Positions 30,501 to 43,600 of a stretch of 64,000 nt of DNA are shown here, one piece after another. Source of the stretch: Branchipolynoe longqiensis. Taxonomy: Eukaryota; Annelida; Polychaeta; Phyllodocida; Polynoidae. The position numbers and the translations under genes are program-made. Location: positions 48,983 through 112,982 of the forward strand of contig JASIRB010002255.1 in assembly GCA_030323885.1 (NCBI GenBank), read 5' to 3'. Positions within the stretch are counted from its first letter, which is position 1, and every line of letters starts with the position of its first letter. The notes below the pieces were generated by a model. It saw only the letters and a program-made list of their open reading frames with translations, was not told the origin of the DNA and searched no databases.

Positions 30501-33500
30501 TATCCTATTAATGCCGAACGCTAAGCTAGGAAGGGACAAGTATCAATTTTAAGGTCATTGGTTTGACTCGATCGGGAACCAAACTCCCGACCTTCCGCAC
30601 GCGAGGCCCGCGCTCTCCCGACTCAGCCACCGCGTCCGGTTTGTCAGGAAGAAGATGGGTCACAAAGGAGGAGGGTTGTGTGTCACGTGCAGGTACACAT
30701 AATAAAATAGTCCTGAGTGGGCTGAGCTGTGTGATTTCAAATCAGTCGAAACTAATGATAGTTTTGAGTGGGTGGGGGGGTGGGGGCGGAGTGATTTTTC
30801 AAACGGGTCAAAACTGATGTAGGCACAGATACAAAATGTAGTTCTGAGCTGGTGGGTAGAGTGATTTCAAATTGGACAAATCTGATGTCGACATACATAA
30901 AAAGTAGTCCCAAACGAGTGGGAAGAGTGATTTCAAATGCATGCGTACTTACAAAATAGTTCTAAGTTGGTGGGTAGAATGATTTCAAATGAGCTAAAGC
31001 TGATGAAGACATACATAAAAAGTAGTCCCGAACTGGTGGGAGGAGTAAATTCGGGCGAAAATAGCTTTAGTATAGAACAGGAAGTAGAATGCCTGTCTCC
31101 AATATCAAATGGATACTTATATAGGCACAGAGTTGGTGTAATGGGAGAGAATGCAAAAAGACAAGATGGCGGCCATAGAACGCCGTCGATTCCACTTTTA
31201 AATCTTATTAAACTAGATATTTTATTATATTTGTCAACTCAAAGGTAGCGGGGAAATATGAAGACATGTACAAAGAATAAATGTTACTTGTTAGATTGTG
31301 AAATTAGGCTTTCATTTCCCCGCTTTTTCGACCGTTTTTATAGAGCGCTGGTATTCACCCGTGTACTGCGAGTACAGGGTGAATCCTTTATCTAGTATTG
31401 ACTTAGCTTTAAGTTGATTTGAATTAGTTTTGGGTTTGGTTTCTAACTTAGCTTTGGGTTGGTAATTTGCTTGACTCTAATTGATCTTGCTTAGTTTTGA
31501 ATTGATTTGGACATAGTCTTGAACTAGTATTTGGCTTAGCTTTAGTTAATTTTGAACTAGTTGTGAGCTGGTTTTATCCTAAGTTTGGAGTTGGGTTTTC
31601 ACACTTAATATCATGTGAGTTTTCTTGTTAGTACTGCGTCAGTACAGTATTTGAAAGTTCAACTTCTTGGTATTTTCCAGTGATTAGTACCTCAGGTATT
31701 CTGCCTGCAAGCTCACACTCTTCAATGGGAACCCACTTACAATAACCTATATTATATATACCATACAAAGTAGTGTAAAATTAACAAATCAACTTAATAT
31801 TATCATTAAGCTGGAAATCCAAATATCCCCGTATGGATGAAAGGCTATTTAGATCATTGTATTTTAACAACAGGAATAATAATAATAACAATAACAAAAT
31901 AATGATAATTATTACGATAACAATTACAAAAATCACAATACTGATCAGAATAGCGACCATAATAGCAAATAATGCAGAAGGTGGTGCCATGGTAAATTAA
32001 GCATGTTATGGACAGTAGGAGGCATGCGCGCCTGGAAAACAAGGATTATCATGGCGATTACCGGAAGTAAGTTCAGTGTCCAAACACGTCACTTCCGGGT
32101 TCCTCCCGGTGCTGCCCGGCTAGGTGTACTGGGTATCCCTGAGGGAGGATGTGACAAATTTAAAAGAAAATATTTGTTTATTGATGGTTTATTTACCCCG
32201 GCCATAACATAGGTTCATGATAGAACTTGTTTTCAATGCTGAACAGCTTTAGTCATTAGTTGGTAGGTTATTGTCTTGCATGGTTGCCTCCCCCCCACCC
32301 CCCGCCACCCCCCACCCCCAGAAATTTAGTCAGACGTACGATTAAAATGGCGAAATCTGCCACCTCCTTGGACATCTTTGGCCTTAAAATTCCAACTGTT
32401 TTAAAACTTCAAGGCTAACAAATAATTAAAGATGGTTTTCTTTGGTGGACAGGATTTTGTCAGCACTGATTTGAAAACTCAGTTTCCGCTGAAATCAGCG
32501 ATTTTGCTTTTAGAAATTGGATCCATTCACTATAAAATGCCCCAAAAATGCCTATGCCCAAAGTTGGACGGTAGGCGACACGTTCATCTACGACACGGTT
32601 GAGGAGGTGTTTGTGTGGATGGGCGCTGACGCCTCAATGGGCGAAGAAGAAGAAGAAGACTATAAAATGCTCATTTAGAGGTCTAGTAGAATACTGTGCA
32701 GTAATTGCCCCTGTAAACCATCCCATGGCAAGGACTTGGGAAGTCAGCAGCGGGCGGGACTCAGAGGTGGCGAACTGATCAACCACAGAAGTGACGTGAC
32801 GCAGTCTGGAGGTGTTTTCAGTGTAAATGGAAACATAAATGGACATGGATATTATCAAAGACCCTATAACACTAAGACGGCTCACTCAGCCTGTACTGTG
32901 TAATCAAAATGATCAAACCCACCACCTGGTGCACTGGCTGTTCTCTTGATTACACAGTTGCTATATTATATGTATAAATGTATATATGAATGTGAAAGAT
33001 GTGTGATGATGGCGATGCTGATGATGATGCTGACGATGATGCTGATGATGATGCATATTTGTTCATAACAATTTCATATTGATGTGTATTCATACTTACC
33101 TATATCATGTATAATATAATTGTATGCGTTTACATGTGAAGCACCAACCGGCAGCCGGGCTGATCAAACCCACCACAAGGTGGCACTGCGAAATTTACAT
33201 TACCATGGGAGAGATAGGTAGTGACTATGATGATGGTGATAGTGATGGTAGTGACTATGATGATGGTGCTGATAGTGATGGCAGTGACTATGATGATGGT
33301 GGTGATGATGATGGTAGTGACTATGATGATAGTTGTGATAGTGATGGTAGTGACTATAGCCGTGTTCACACGGGGCAGTTAATTCGATTCATATAAATCG
33401 CTTTGCCTAGTTCGGCTCACATTTGGCGTGTAAACGCACGGCTGAGGCGGTTTAGGGCTGATTCGAATCATATAATTCGGATTTTATAAACCACCTCTGT

Positions 33501-34146
33501 AGGTGGTTTATATGAACCGAATTTTATGATTCGACTTATATCGCCCGTGTGAATGCAACCGACTTACTTGAGGCGGATTAAGGACGTCACATGCATGCGC
33601 AGTCGAGACCTTAGTTTGTTGACTTTCCGGTCGATCAAAAGCGCATATTATATAATTTGGTCTATGAACCGGATAGAGGTGCACAGATGTTTTTTTCATC
33701 ATTTATTTATAGGTTTTCACTGCCCAGCAGAAGTTTTTACGGTTCCAAAACAATATGATTCAGTCTATACATATCTAGGTCGAACCCACACTCTCTCGTG
33801 CCGACATCGACTAACCGAAACTGGCGCTGGTTAGTATGGACTTGCTCAGGCGCAGATATCCACTTCCGCCTTAAACCGACTCAAGCACTGCCCGTGTGAA
33901 CGCGAAACACTTTCAAACTCGGTCCGTGTGAACAGGCCTCTAAATCGATTCATATTATTCGCCTTGTCTAAATCACTTTAAACTTTTCCCGTGTGAACAC
34001 GGCTTATGATGATGGTGGTGATGGTGATGGTAGAGACTACGGTGATGGTGGTGACGGTGATTGTAGTGACTATGATGATGGTGGTGATGGTGATTGTGGT
34101 GGTGCTGGTGATTGTGGTGGTGTGGGTGATGGTATTGCCTCTAATT

Positions 34147-34181
<35 letters not shown>

Positions 34182-34622
34182 TTGCAGTTTCTATTAGCGA
34201 TGTGAGCAGTGAGAGGATTGCTGCTTAGTTGTTAAAATTATTAATGCTCAATTGTTACCTGTACTTCTGTTGCGGACAACGCTGTCCCGACCTACTGCTC
34301 GTGATTGAGAGGGGGGGGGGGGGGGTAGTATATGCAGATCACGTTATGTTCAGATCCTCAAACAGTGTTGCAAGGCGTGCAGTTATTGGTTCACACCAGT
34401 AGGATCTTAAAGGTTCGTTCACATGACAATGAGGTTACATTCTGACATACCCATCACAGTACCTCCATATATATATATATATTAGTATATATATATACTT
34501 ATATATATATTTCCTTTGAGCGAGTGGAGGATTTGCCCCGCGCACGGATAGAGGGGTGGGGGCGGGGGGCGGAGTGCAGGACAATACAGGCATTATTACA
34601 CGCGATAAAGGGTTTATCACTA

Positions 34623-34671
<49 letters not shown>

Positions 34672-37600
34672 GTCATCAAGACATTAAAATGAAACTGATT
34701 ATACCATATATACACTTATATGTGTATACATATATATGAATAGGATGTATAATGAATTATGCAAATATAAAACAGACGGAGTTTCATTATTATTTATTAT
34801 TCGTATACTTTGTTACTTATATTATTGGCCAATCGCTGACCTGCCCGGGATTTGCCCCGGCTAGCCGGGCCCGAGCGCCACCACCAGGCGATATCTGCCC
34901 CGGGCAGTCACTCTGCCTCCTGATTTCAAACTGAGAGCAACTAACAGCAACCTACAGCAACAACACAGTCTACCTGCTACCTGTGTGTGTCCGGTCTGCT
35001 AGGACGACTTTAATCAAGGGAGGATCTCATTTACTACACGGATTCGACCATCATGCTACCGGAGAGTCGACGATTACTGTGTCGACTACAAGCTTGTCGG
35101 TAGAGTGTGGGGGACCGGAGCGCATGATGATGGTATCGTTGAAATAACTTAATATTCGACCGTTAAGACCCGCAACCCAAAATGTGCGATTTGTGAGTCG
35201 ACTAACCAGTATGTGTGTGTCGACGATTGCTACACTTAGTTACTAAGAATGTGAATGCATAATACAGGAGGATGCATTCGACGCGCTTCGTTCGACCAAC
35301 TGTAATATAGATTGAAACTGCCATTATGTCTGTCGACAATGTTGGTCGATTATAACGTTCTGAATTAAATCGACCATATATACTAATTATTCGACACTAA
35401 AACGGCCGTTTATTTGAATTAATTGGATTTACTGACTGACTTTAGTACTCGTTTTTACTTAAGTACTTTAGTACTTAGTACCTTACTGCCCTAGAACTCT
35501 CCAAGAATTAGGCCCAAGGTTCGGTCCCAAGTTAATAGGCTTTAGCTTAACTGATTAATCCTGTTACAAAGGATCTCAGGGCTCTGGAACTGGCCGAGAA
35601 GCAGGCCAAGGTTTCGGGCAGAGCAATTCTGTTTGGCTGCCATAGCCAAGCCGCTAAAGCGCAGCTGGAAATTAGGGAGGCTACGTGCAGCGGTCCAGCG
35701 TCGAATGTTTGATCGGCAGGCTCTCAGGGGATAGGATGCCAGGCACTGGGATCGCTTAGAACCATATATTCTGACATGTGTGTCGAATTGCTGACCCCTT
35801 GAGTCAAATGTTGTAGTTAATGTCTGTCGATACTACATACAATTCAAATAAGAACGGCTGCAGAGAACTAGCTGACCTCAGCGTTTATATATACGCAGTC
35901 AGTTTAAATACTAATCCTCTTAATCCGCTTAGATCGGCCCGCAACCTAAGCAGATTATGTAAACAATTAAGCGGCTTTGTCTCAGTGCGCGGCCTCGACC
36001 CAGACCTAATTTTGCAGAACAACTTCAAGTTCAGGGATGCTACGCGCAGCGTTCCAGCGTCAAATGTGTGATCGGCAGGCTCTCATGTGATAGGATGCCA
36101 GGCACTGGCTATTGCTCGGACTGCGGATACCAGCACGATAAACAGGATCGTGTCGACTGCCCTCGGAAAAGCATCGACACGCTTGCCGAACCAACCATGT
36201 CGACACGCAGCGGAAAAGTACCGGCAAAGAACACTAAGACATCGGCTGACCACTACGATAATGTCGAGATGGATTCGACAACTTCAGCGATGTCGACTCT
36301 CTCGCTGGACGACCGCGAGAGAAACGCGCGGGAGGCGATCGACAAGATAAAGTCGGAAATGCGCGTCGCCGACTTGGAAGACGAGCTAGCTGCGCTGATG
36401 GGAGAGCGTGACAGACGACGGAGTCGACGCGGGACGACGACAAATGACGATGGACGACGGGGAGGCGACCGCACTTCCCACTCCCGCTCGACCATCAAGA
36501 TCGACGCGACTTCGGACGACCGTAGAGGGACGACCGAGGCAGCCCTCCATCCTCCAACGTGGACTCAAGGATTCGACCGGGACGATGGACACTCTTCCTA
36601 CGGCCGTTCTCGTCGACACTCACGAGGGTCGAGTAGGAGGAGGCGGCGTTCTTCCAGGTCGAGCAGCGGGAGCTCGTCGCGTCGGAGAAGAAGTAAGTGG
36701 TCGCTGCGTAAGTACGCTCAAGGAAAAGACGTTAGGAAGATGAACGCCCACGAGCTGATAAGAGCATCCTGTAAATGGTGCTTGGACATCCAAGGCTTGA
36801 CCGTATCGGACTATAGGGCGTTCATCGAACACGTAAGCTTTGTATCAGCAAGAGCGATGGATGACCACTATAAAGACAGTGCTCACGGGGACCACGTCTT
36901 GGCAATACGCAAGCTCGGTGAGACAATCGGCTTCTCCGCATTCTCTAAGTCGCATCAGGATGAGAGCATAGAGCACTACGGCCCTCACAACATGAAGCAG
37001 AAGAAGGGCGGACCCTGGCAACGCAGTGCCGCGAAGCACTCTCCTGCCCGGGGGTACGTGGGTCGTGCTACGCCTGGAACGGCGACACAGGATGCACACG
37101 CTCGGGCTGTCGTTTCTCACACGCCTGCTCCGTGTGTGGATCGAAGTCACACACACGACAGAAGTGCAAAGAATGACCTAGGAAGCCGCGGGTTCTGAGA
37201 ACCGATAATCGCCAGACCCAGGAGCGGAGCACGGCTGCTTATGACTCTGGTGCTGATATGCCCGGCGTCACTGATCGTGGCCCTTTGGGCGCCAACCGTG
37301 GCCACACTGGGAAAGACCTTGGGACTATTTCCCCCGCTGTTAGTTACGCGAGTACGCCTGACCCCGCCGAGACTGATACTGTCGATCCTTGCCCCAATGA
37401 CAATGTTCATTATACTGTTGTTAGTTCTTCTACAGCCGGGGTCGATACAGTTAGTCTGGGGGGGACTAGGGAAAGCCGGATTCATGATGAATCTCCGGGT
37501 GTTGGATTGCGCTGGTTGAGTCCGGCAGGTTCCAGTCGCTATGACCGCTTGTTCGTCGAGCAAGTTGATGGGGGCAGCCTCCTAGTTCACATTAGGGAAC

Positions 37601-40600
37601 TTGAAGGGGGTACACCGGTGACAATTAAGGTCACCAGAGAGTGTGTTCGGGGCTATTGTGATTGTAATCACAAGATTGCCGGTGTCGCCACTCAGCTCAG
37701 ACCATGTAGAGTTTTCACTGAGTTATTTCTGCGTGGCGACACTGACCCCGACTGGTTATACATCATTACCGGAGTTACGTTCGGTTTCCGGGTCATCAAT
37801 CCCGGTTGTTCTGCTAACTACGCCCCTACTAAGCCTCGCAGGAAGTCAGCCTGGGAGAGTGGGATCATTGACGGGAAGTTCAGGGATGAGGAACGAGATG
37901 GTCTCATCTCCGCCGTCACTGCCCCCGCGCCCTGCACTCACGATGCATTCGTCGTCCCCAAGGACGACGGTGGTGGGCGCGTGGTCATCGATTGCAGTGT
38001 CCCTCCTGACAGTTCTGTCAATGGTTTCACGGACCAGGTATGCCTTAAGTTCTCCTACAAAGGTCTCGATGACGTGACAGACATGCTTGAACGGGGTGAC
38101 GCTCTCGGCACTGTCGATATCAAGGATGCCTACAGGTCTGTCTCAATCCATCCCGAGGACCGCCACCTTCAAGGCCTCCGTTACAAGAGACCCGGCGACC
38201 AGGCTTTTTCTTACTTTCTTGACAACCGCCTCTGCATGGGCCTCTCTTCGAGCCCTTACATATTCTCGAAGATCTCAGACTTTATCGTGAGATGCTGTGT
38301 TCGGGAGGGAGTTGACCGGATAGTGAACTACCTGGACGACTTCTGTCTCGTGGCCGGAACTAGGCTCGAGGTCAAGAGGGCTCAGAGGAAGCTGATCGCG
38401 ATCCTTAGATGGATCGGTTTCTTTGTAAGCTTCAAGAAAGTAAGTAAGGCCGACACCAAGGTCTGGTTCCTCGGGATCGACGTAGACTCCTTGAGCCTTG
38501 AGCTCAGTCTCCCCCAGGACAAACTGTCTAAGACAATAAGAGTGCTTCACAGTCTTCAGGGACGTAGGAAAGCATCTAAGAAGGAACTCGAGCAGGTTGG
38601 GGGCCTGCTGGCCCACTGCTCCAAGGTCATTAGGGGTGGGAGGACGTTTTCTAGGTGCATATACGACCTGATGGCCAGCCTGAAACAACCTCACCATAGA
38701 GCCCGACTAGACAAGGGGATAAGGGAGGACTTGGACTGGTGGCTATGCTTTGCGAGGCGATTCAACGGCAAAGCTAGGATCCTCGGGAAGTTCGCTCCGG
38801 TAGTAGCAACCTACAGCGATGCTTCTAAGTGGGGATTTGGAGCTCTCCATGGTCACGACTGGGTGGTTGGCTCCTTTATCGACGGAGCCAACAAACCCCT
38901 CGCTTCCTATGCCGGCCACCACCACGTTCTCCCTCCACCTGACGTAGGCTCGTCCCACATCAATATCCAAGAAATGTGGGCGGTCTACACAGCCTGCCTT
39001 CGTTGGGGGACAAGTTGGTCAAACAGCACGGTCATGATCGTGACCGACAGTGAGGTTGTTCGGGCAGCGCTGAACACTGGCAGGTCCAGATGTAAGGGGA
39101 TCATGTTCTTCCTCCGTAAACTATTCTGGCTGTCGGTCGAGAACAACTTCTCATTCAGCTCGGTCTATATCCGCAGCTGCGTAAACGTGATTTGTGACTC
39201 CCTAAGTAGGCTAAATAAGGCGGATAGCGTTGATAGGATCAGGGCTGTGGATGTCAACGGCTCACTCTGCTGTAGCCGTGTGTTTGATGCGCTTTTCGTT
39301 TTTTGCAGTGATATTGGCGCTGAAGGGCGAGCAGCAGGAATACCAGCACCAGTCCTACGCGAAAAACTCGGCCATCACAAGGGGGGTGCAGATCCTAAAA
39401 TATTTAGAATATGTTAACCTTTTTCACTCCTCCAGGGCTCCAATCCCTTGTTCCGTTGAGCAGGTGGCCCTCTATGCTACCTCGCTGGCCCGCTCATTGA
39501 AATACCGTTCAATCCTGAACTACCTAAGTGGACTTGAGGGTGGCCGCTGCACTATGCTCGGAGGATGCGAGTGTTGGGTTGGGGGGAGACGCGTAGGCGT
39601 TCTCCTTTGGCCCTTTTATTGTGCATGTCCTAGAGGCTCAATAAAGTGTCCGACCCAACACTCGTCTTCTTTCTCTTCTGTATTACATAGCCTAACTTTA
39701 TAGGATGTATAATGAATTATGCAAATATAAAACAGGCGGAGTTTCATTATTATTTATTATTTGTATACTTTGTTACTTATATTATTGGCCAATCGCTGAC
39801 CTGCCCGGGATTTGCCCCGGCTAGCCGGGCCCGAGCGCCACCACCAGGCGATATCTGCCCTGGGCAGTCACTCTGCCTCCTGATTTCAAACTTTACCGAT
39901 ATGCCCTTTTATTGTGCATGTCCTAGACGCTCAATAAAGTGTCCGACCCAACACTCGTCTTCTTTCTCTTCTGTATTACATAGCCTAACTTTATATGTGA
40001 TATTCAATTCATTGAGGCTTCCCCCACTCCTCGCTTTGTGGTCTTTTTCTATACTAGGCCGTAGCCAACTTTATATACACATATAAGTGTAAGTATATAT
40101 TTTGTATGACACACTAATGGTATAATCAGTTTCATGTCTTGATGACTAACCATACATCATTTTATAACAATTGTGTATTACCCTAAATTTATATCAGCGC
40201 AACGCCATGAATAGCAACGCATACTTGTTATTTGCTTAGAGCCCTACAAACTCATTAAAGAGCGTCCTTTTAATTCCTGCTTGACCATTTACCCCTCCAA
40301 GTGGAAAACGAACAAAAAAGTTTAGATTTATTTATGGTGACTTTTAGAGGAAAGGTCATATTTATCGGCGAAATCTGTTTTAATTTTTATTCTGTCATAT
40401 TGCAAATTTAACAATTACTTTGACTCAATTTGCTCACCATTAATTATAGCATTTATTATGTGAATAGAAAACCATAGCATATACCTGAGCTCTGCTAGTC
40501 TCTCTTTGTGGATCAGGAAGCGAGGCAGCCAGTAGGCCCGGAGTCTGCGCAGTACGTCATACTGCGTGCGCAAGAAGATAGTGTGGCTCATGGCTGTGTT

Positions 40601-43600
40601 CGAAGAGCTCTGCAGAATCTGCTTCTTCGCATCCTCTGTCAGTTTCAACTTGTACTTGTCCTGAATGTCCCTAGTGGGGAGATTTTTATTTTTAAAGAAA
40701 AAAAGTTAAATGTTTTGGGTGGGTAAATATTTAATTCCTCTGAATTTTCTTTTTGTTTCAGTGCCAGGGTGTATATAGGTCTTCTACCCATGGATTAACT
40801 CCATCAATAAAACATATTATAGAAAAATCGGTCTTTTTAGCAAACCAATTTCAATCACGGCAATGGGGAACTCTGGGAGACAACTCATGCGAATCCGCTA
40901 GCAGCACAGAGAAACCCTGTCCAAATGCCATGATTTTAAAGTATAGGAGGGTGCAGACATCCGGGTACTTAGCGCATCGTGCCCTAGCAACTATTCGAGG
41001 CGGTGAAAACAATGGCAGTCACAGCATTGAAGCGAATATAAATAAAACAAAAAGCACAAATATATTCACTGCTACGATCTAATTCTGTTATTTAGAACCA
41101 TAAATATTCTCTCAGGAATTGAAATAACGTTATTTAGGAATATAACTTACTCAATAAGTGAAATTCGGTCAAATTAAACCCAAAATCCAAGCGATATTAA
41201 GGCCGCTGCTGCATCTGCGGTGTTATTGTGAATGCAAATAAAAGAAAAAGCACAAATCTATTCACTGCTATGATCTAATTCTGTTGAAATAATGTTATTT
41301 AGGAGCAATACTTACTCAATAAGTGAAATTTGGCATTATGTAAATAAAACAAAAAACGCAGCTGTCATCTGGGTTTCACTGCGTCAACCGGAAGTGACGA
41401 GAACGCGCGCCCTCCTATGAAGCTACCATAGGAAGAGGTACAGGCCAGTCAATATAGCACTAACTATTGTCTCGAAGTAAAGACCATTCCTGCATTATAT
41501 ATGGTGCATTGTATTATGTATACACACTTCTTCTGTTCTATTGTAATTAAAATATTTATTATCACCGTGAGTGGACTACGCTGCTGCCCGTCCATCTAGG
41601 GCCTAGGCCAATGCTCTTTGTACAATTGTTGATAATGTTGGTAATTATGCAGGGATGAAATTGGAACCTGCCCCCCCAAAAAATCGGAAATTTATGGCTA
41701 GGTATCTGTAAACAGACCAGAACACCTAAAACAGAATATTGCTCCAATATTACCATCATTATCTTAGAAATTATTCTCCTACATTGTCCAATATCATGAA
41801 AATTCTAAGATAAATGATATCACGGATTGCACACAAAAAAGGAATGGGCGATAATACATTCACAAGGACAGTGGGACGCTCTCCAACGATAGCCTGTACT
41901 GACCTGTCAATGGCACGGATAATGCTTGGAGAGTATTGATGAAACCTGACTTCCGGAAATTGTCTGTCATTCGCTGACAGTGTTAGGTCTATGGGAGAAT
42001 ATCCATGTTTTCGCTGAAATTATGCACTTGCATCTGGCTGACCGCACTGTTCCCTAACAGTGCTAAGCCTATGAGACCCTCCCACATTTTGGCGAAACTT
42101 AGCTAGTTCCTTCTTCTGCTTGTTTGAGTTTGATCTCCTGACAACATCTTAGCCTAAGGTCATGTCAGAACCAGATTCTGACTGACCAGTTGCTGTTATA
42201 TATATCCTTTCCATTTTATGATAGTTAATCGGCGATTATCAAGAATCGTGGAAATCCGCGAAATCGCGGAGATCTTTCATCGCTGACTGTGAATAAGCCA
42301 CCCGTGAAATACCTGAAGAGTCTGTTCCTGTGCGCGCTGGTCTGCACCTCATTGTACTCCTCCATTGTGTCCTTGAATTCTTCGCAGTCCACCCAGAAGT
42401 TGTACAGGTGCCCCCCAGCTGTGCCCTGCAGGAATTCATAGAACCTCTGCTGCCCTCCAAACTGCAACGGCAGCAAATAACTAGGTCAGTAAGAATGGAC
42501 ATTCACTACAAACAGGTTACACTTAAACAGCCAAGTCATGGTTTTCATTTAATCTCTCACTGAGCTAAACTAAGGACTTACAAAAGGTTGCCTTGCACTG
42601 AATATTACCAAAGACACTGATCTGACAGTGGATCTTGAAGACACTGACCTGACATTGCATCTTTATGACACATACCTGACAGTGCATCTCTAAGGCACAT
42701 ACCTGACAGTGCATCTTTAAGGCACTGACCGACCTGACAGTGTGTCTTTAAGGCACTGACCTGACAGTGCGTCTTTTTGGCACTGACCTGACAGTGTGTC
42801 TTTAAGGCACTGACCAGACAGTGCATCTTTAAGGCACTGACCTGACAGTGCATCTTTAAGGCACTGACCTGACAGTGCATCTTTAAGGCACTGACCTGAC
42901 AGTGCATCTTTAGGGCACTGACCTGACAGTGTGTCTTTTTGGCACTGACCTGACAGTGTGTCTTTAAGGCACTGACCTGACAGTGCATCTTTAAGGCACT
43001 GACCTGACAGTGCGTCTTTAAGGCACTGACCTGACAGTGCATCTTTAAGGCACTGACCTGACAGTGCATCTTTAAGGCACTGACCTGACAGTGCATCTTT
43101 AAGGCACTGACCTGACAGTGCGTCTTTAAGGCACTGACCTGACAGTGCATCTTTAAGGCACTGACCTGACAGTGCCTTTTTAAGGCACCGACCTGACAGT
43201 GCATCTTTAAGGCACTGACCTGACAGTGCATCTATAAGGCACTGACCTGACAGTGCGTCTCTAAGGCACTGACCTGACAGTGCATCTTTAAGGCACTGAC
43301 CTGACAGTGCATTTTTAAGGCACCGACCTGACAGTGCGTCTTTAAGGCACTGACCTGACAGTGCATCTTTAAGGCACTGACCTGACAGTGCATCTTTAAA
43401 GCACTGACCTGACAGTGCATCTTTAAGGCACCGACCTGACAGTGCGTCTTTAAGGCACTGACCTGACATCACATCTTTAAGGCACTGCCCTGACAGTGCG
43501 TCTTTAAGGCACTGACCTGACAGTACCTCTTTAAGGCACTGACTTGACAGTGCGTCTTTAAGGCACTGTCCTGACAGTGCGTCTTTAAGGCACTGACCTG

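Larger units (their letters stand above)
34741..39995 (+). mobile_element. Ngaro/DIRS-like tyrosine-recombinase retrotransposon, defective
   Basis: About 5.25 kb in the large RGS22-like intron, opposite in strand to the gene. Order: A1 (34741-34932), leader, gag-like ORF, RT/RNase H ORF, partial recombinase, B1 (39610-39702), A2 (39701-39892), B2 (39903-39995). Split direct repeats of this A1-B1-A2-B2 form are known from Ngaro-type elements, which integrate with a tyrosine recombinase instead of a DDE integrase. A1 and A2 differ at about 3 of 192 positions and B1 and B2 at about 1 of 93, so the insertion looks young. The catalytic half of the recombinase is missing and gag is frameshifted, so this copy should not be autonomous. 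Confidence 0.88.

Noticed and set aside
42605..43472. Long minus-strand open frames with a nine-residue repeat (MHCQVSALK-like)
   Set aside because: They come from a 27-base tandem array whose unit length is a multiple of three and lacks stops in more than one frame; no independent gene signals.
42620..43597. CRISPR-like appearance of the regular array
   Set aside because: Units are contiguous with no unique spacers, and the setting is a eukaryotic intron.
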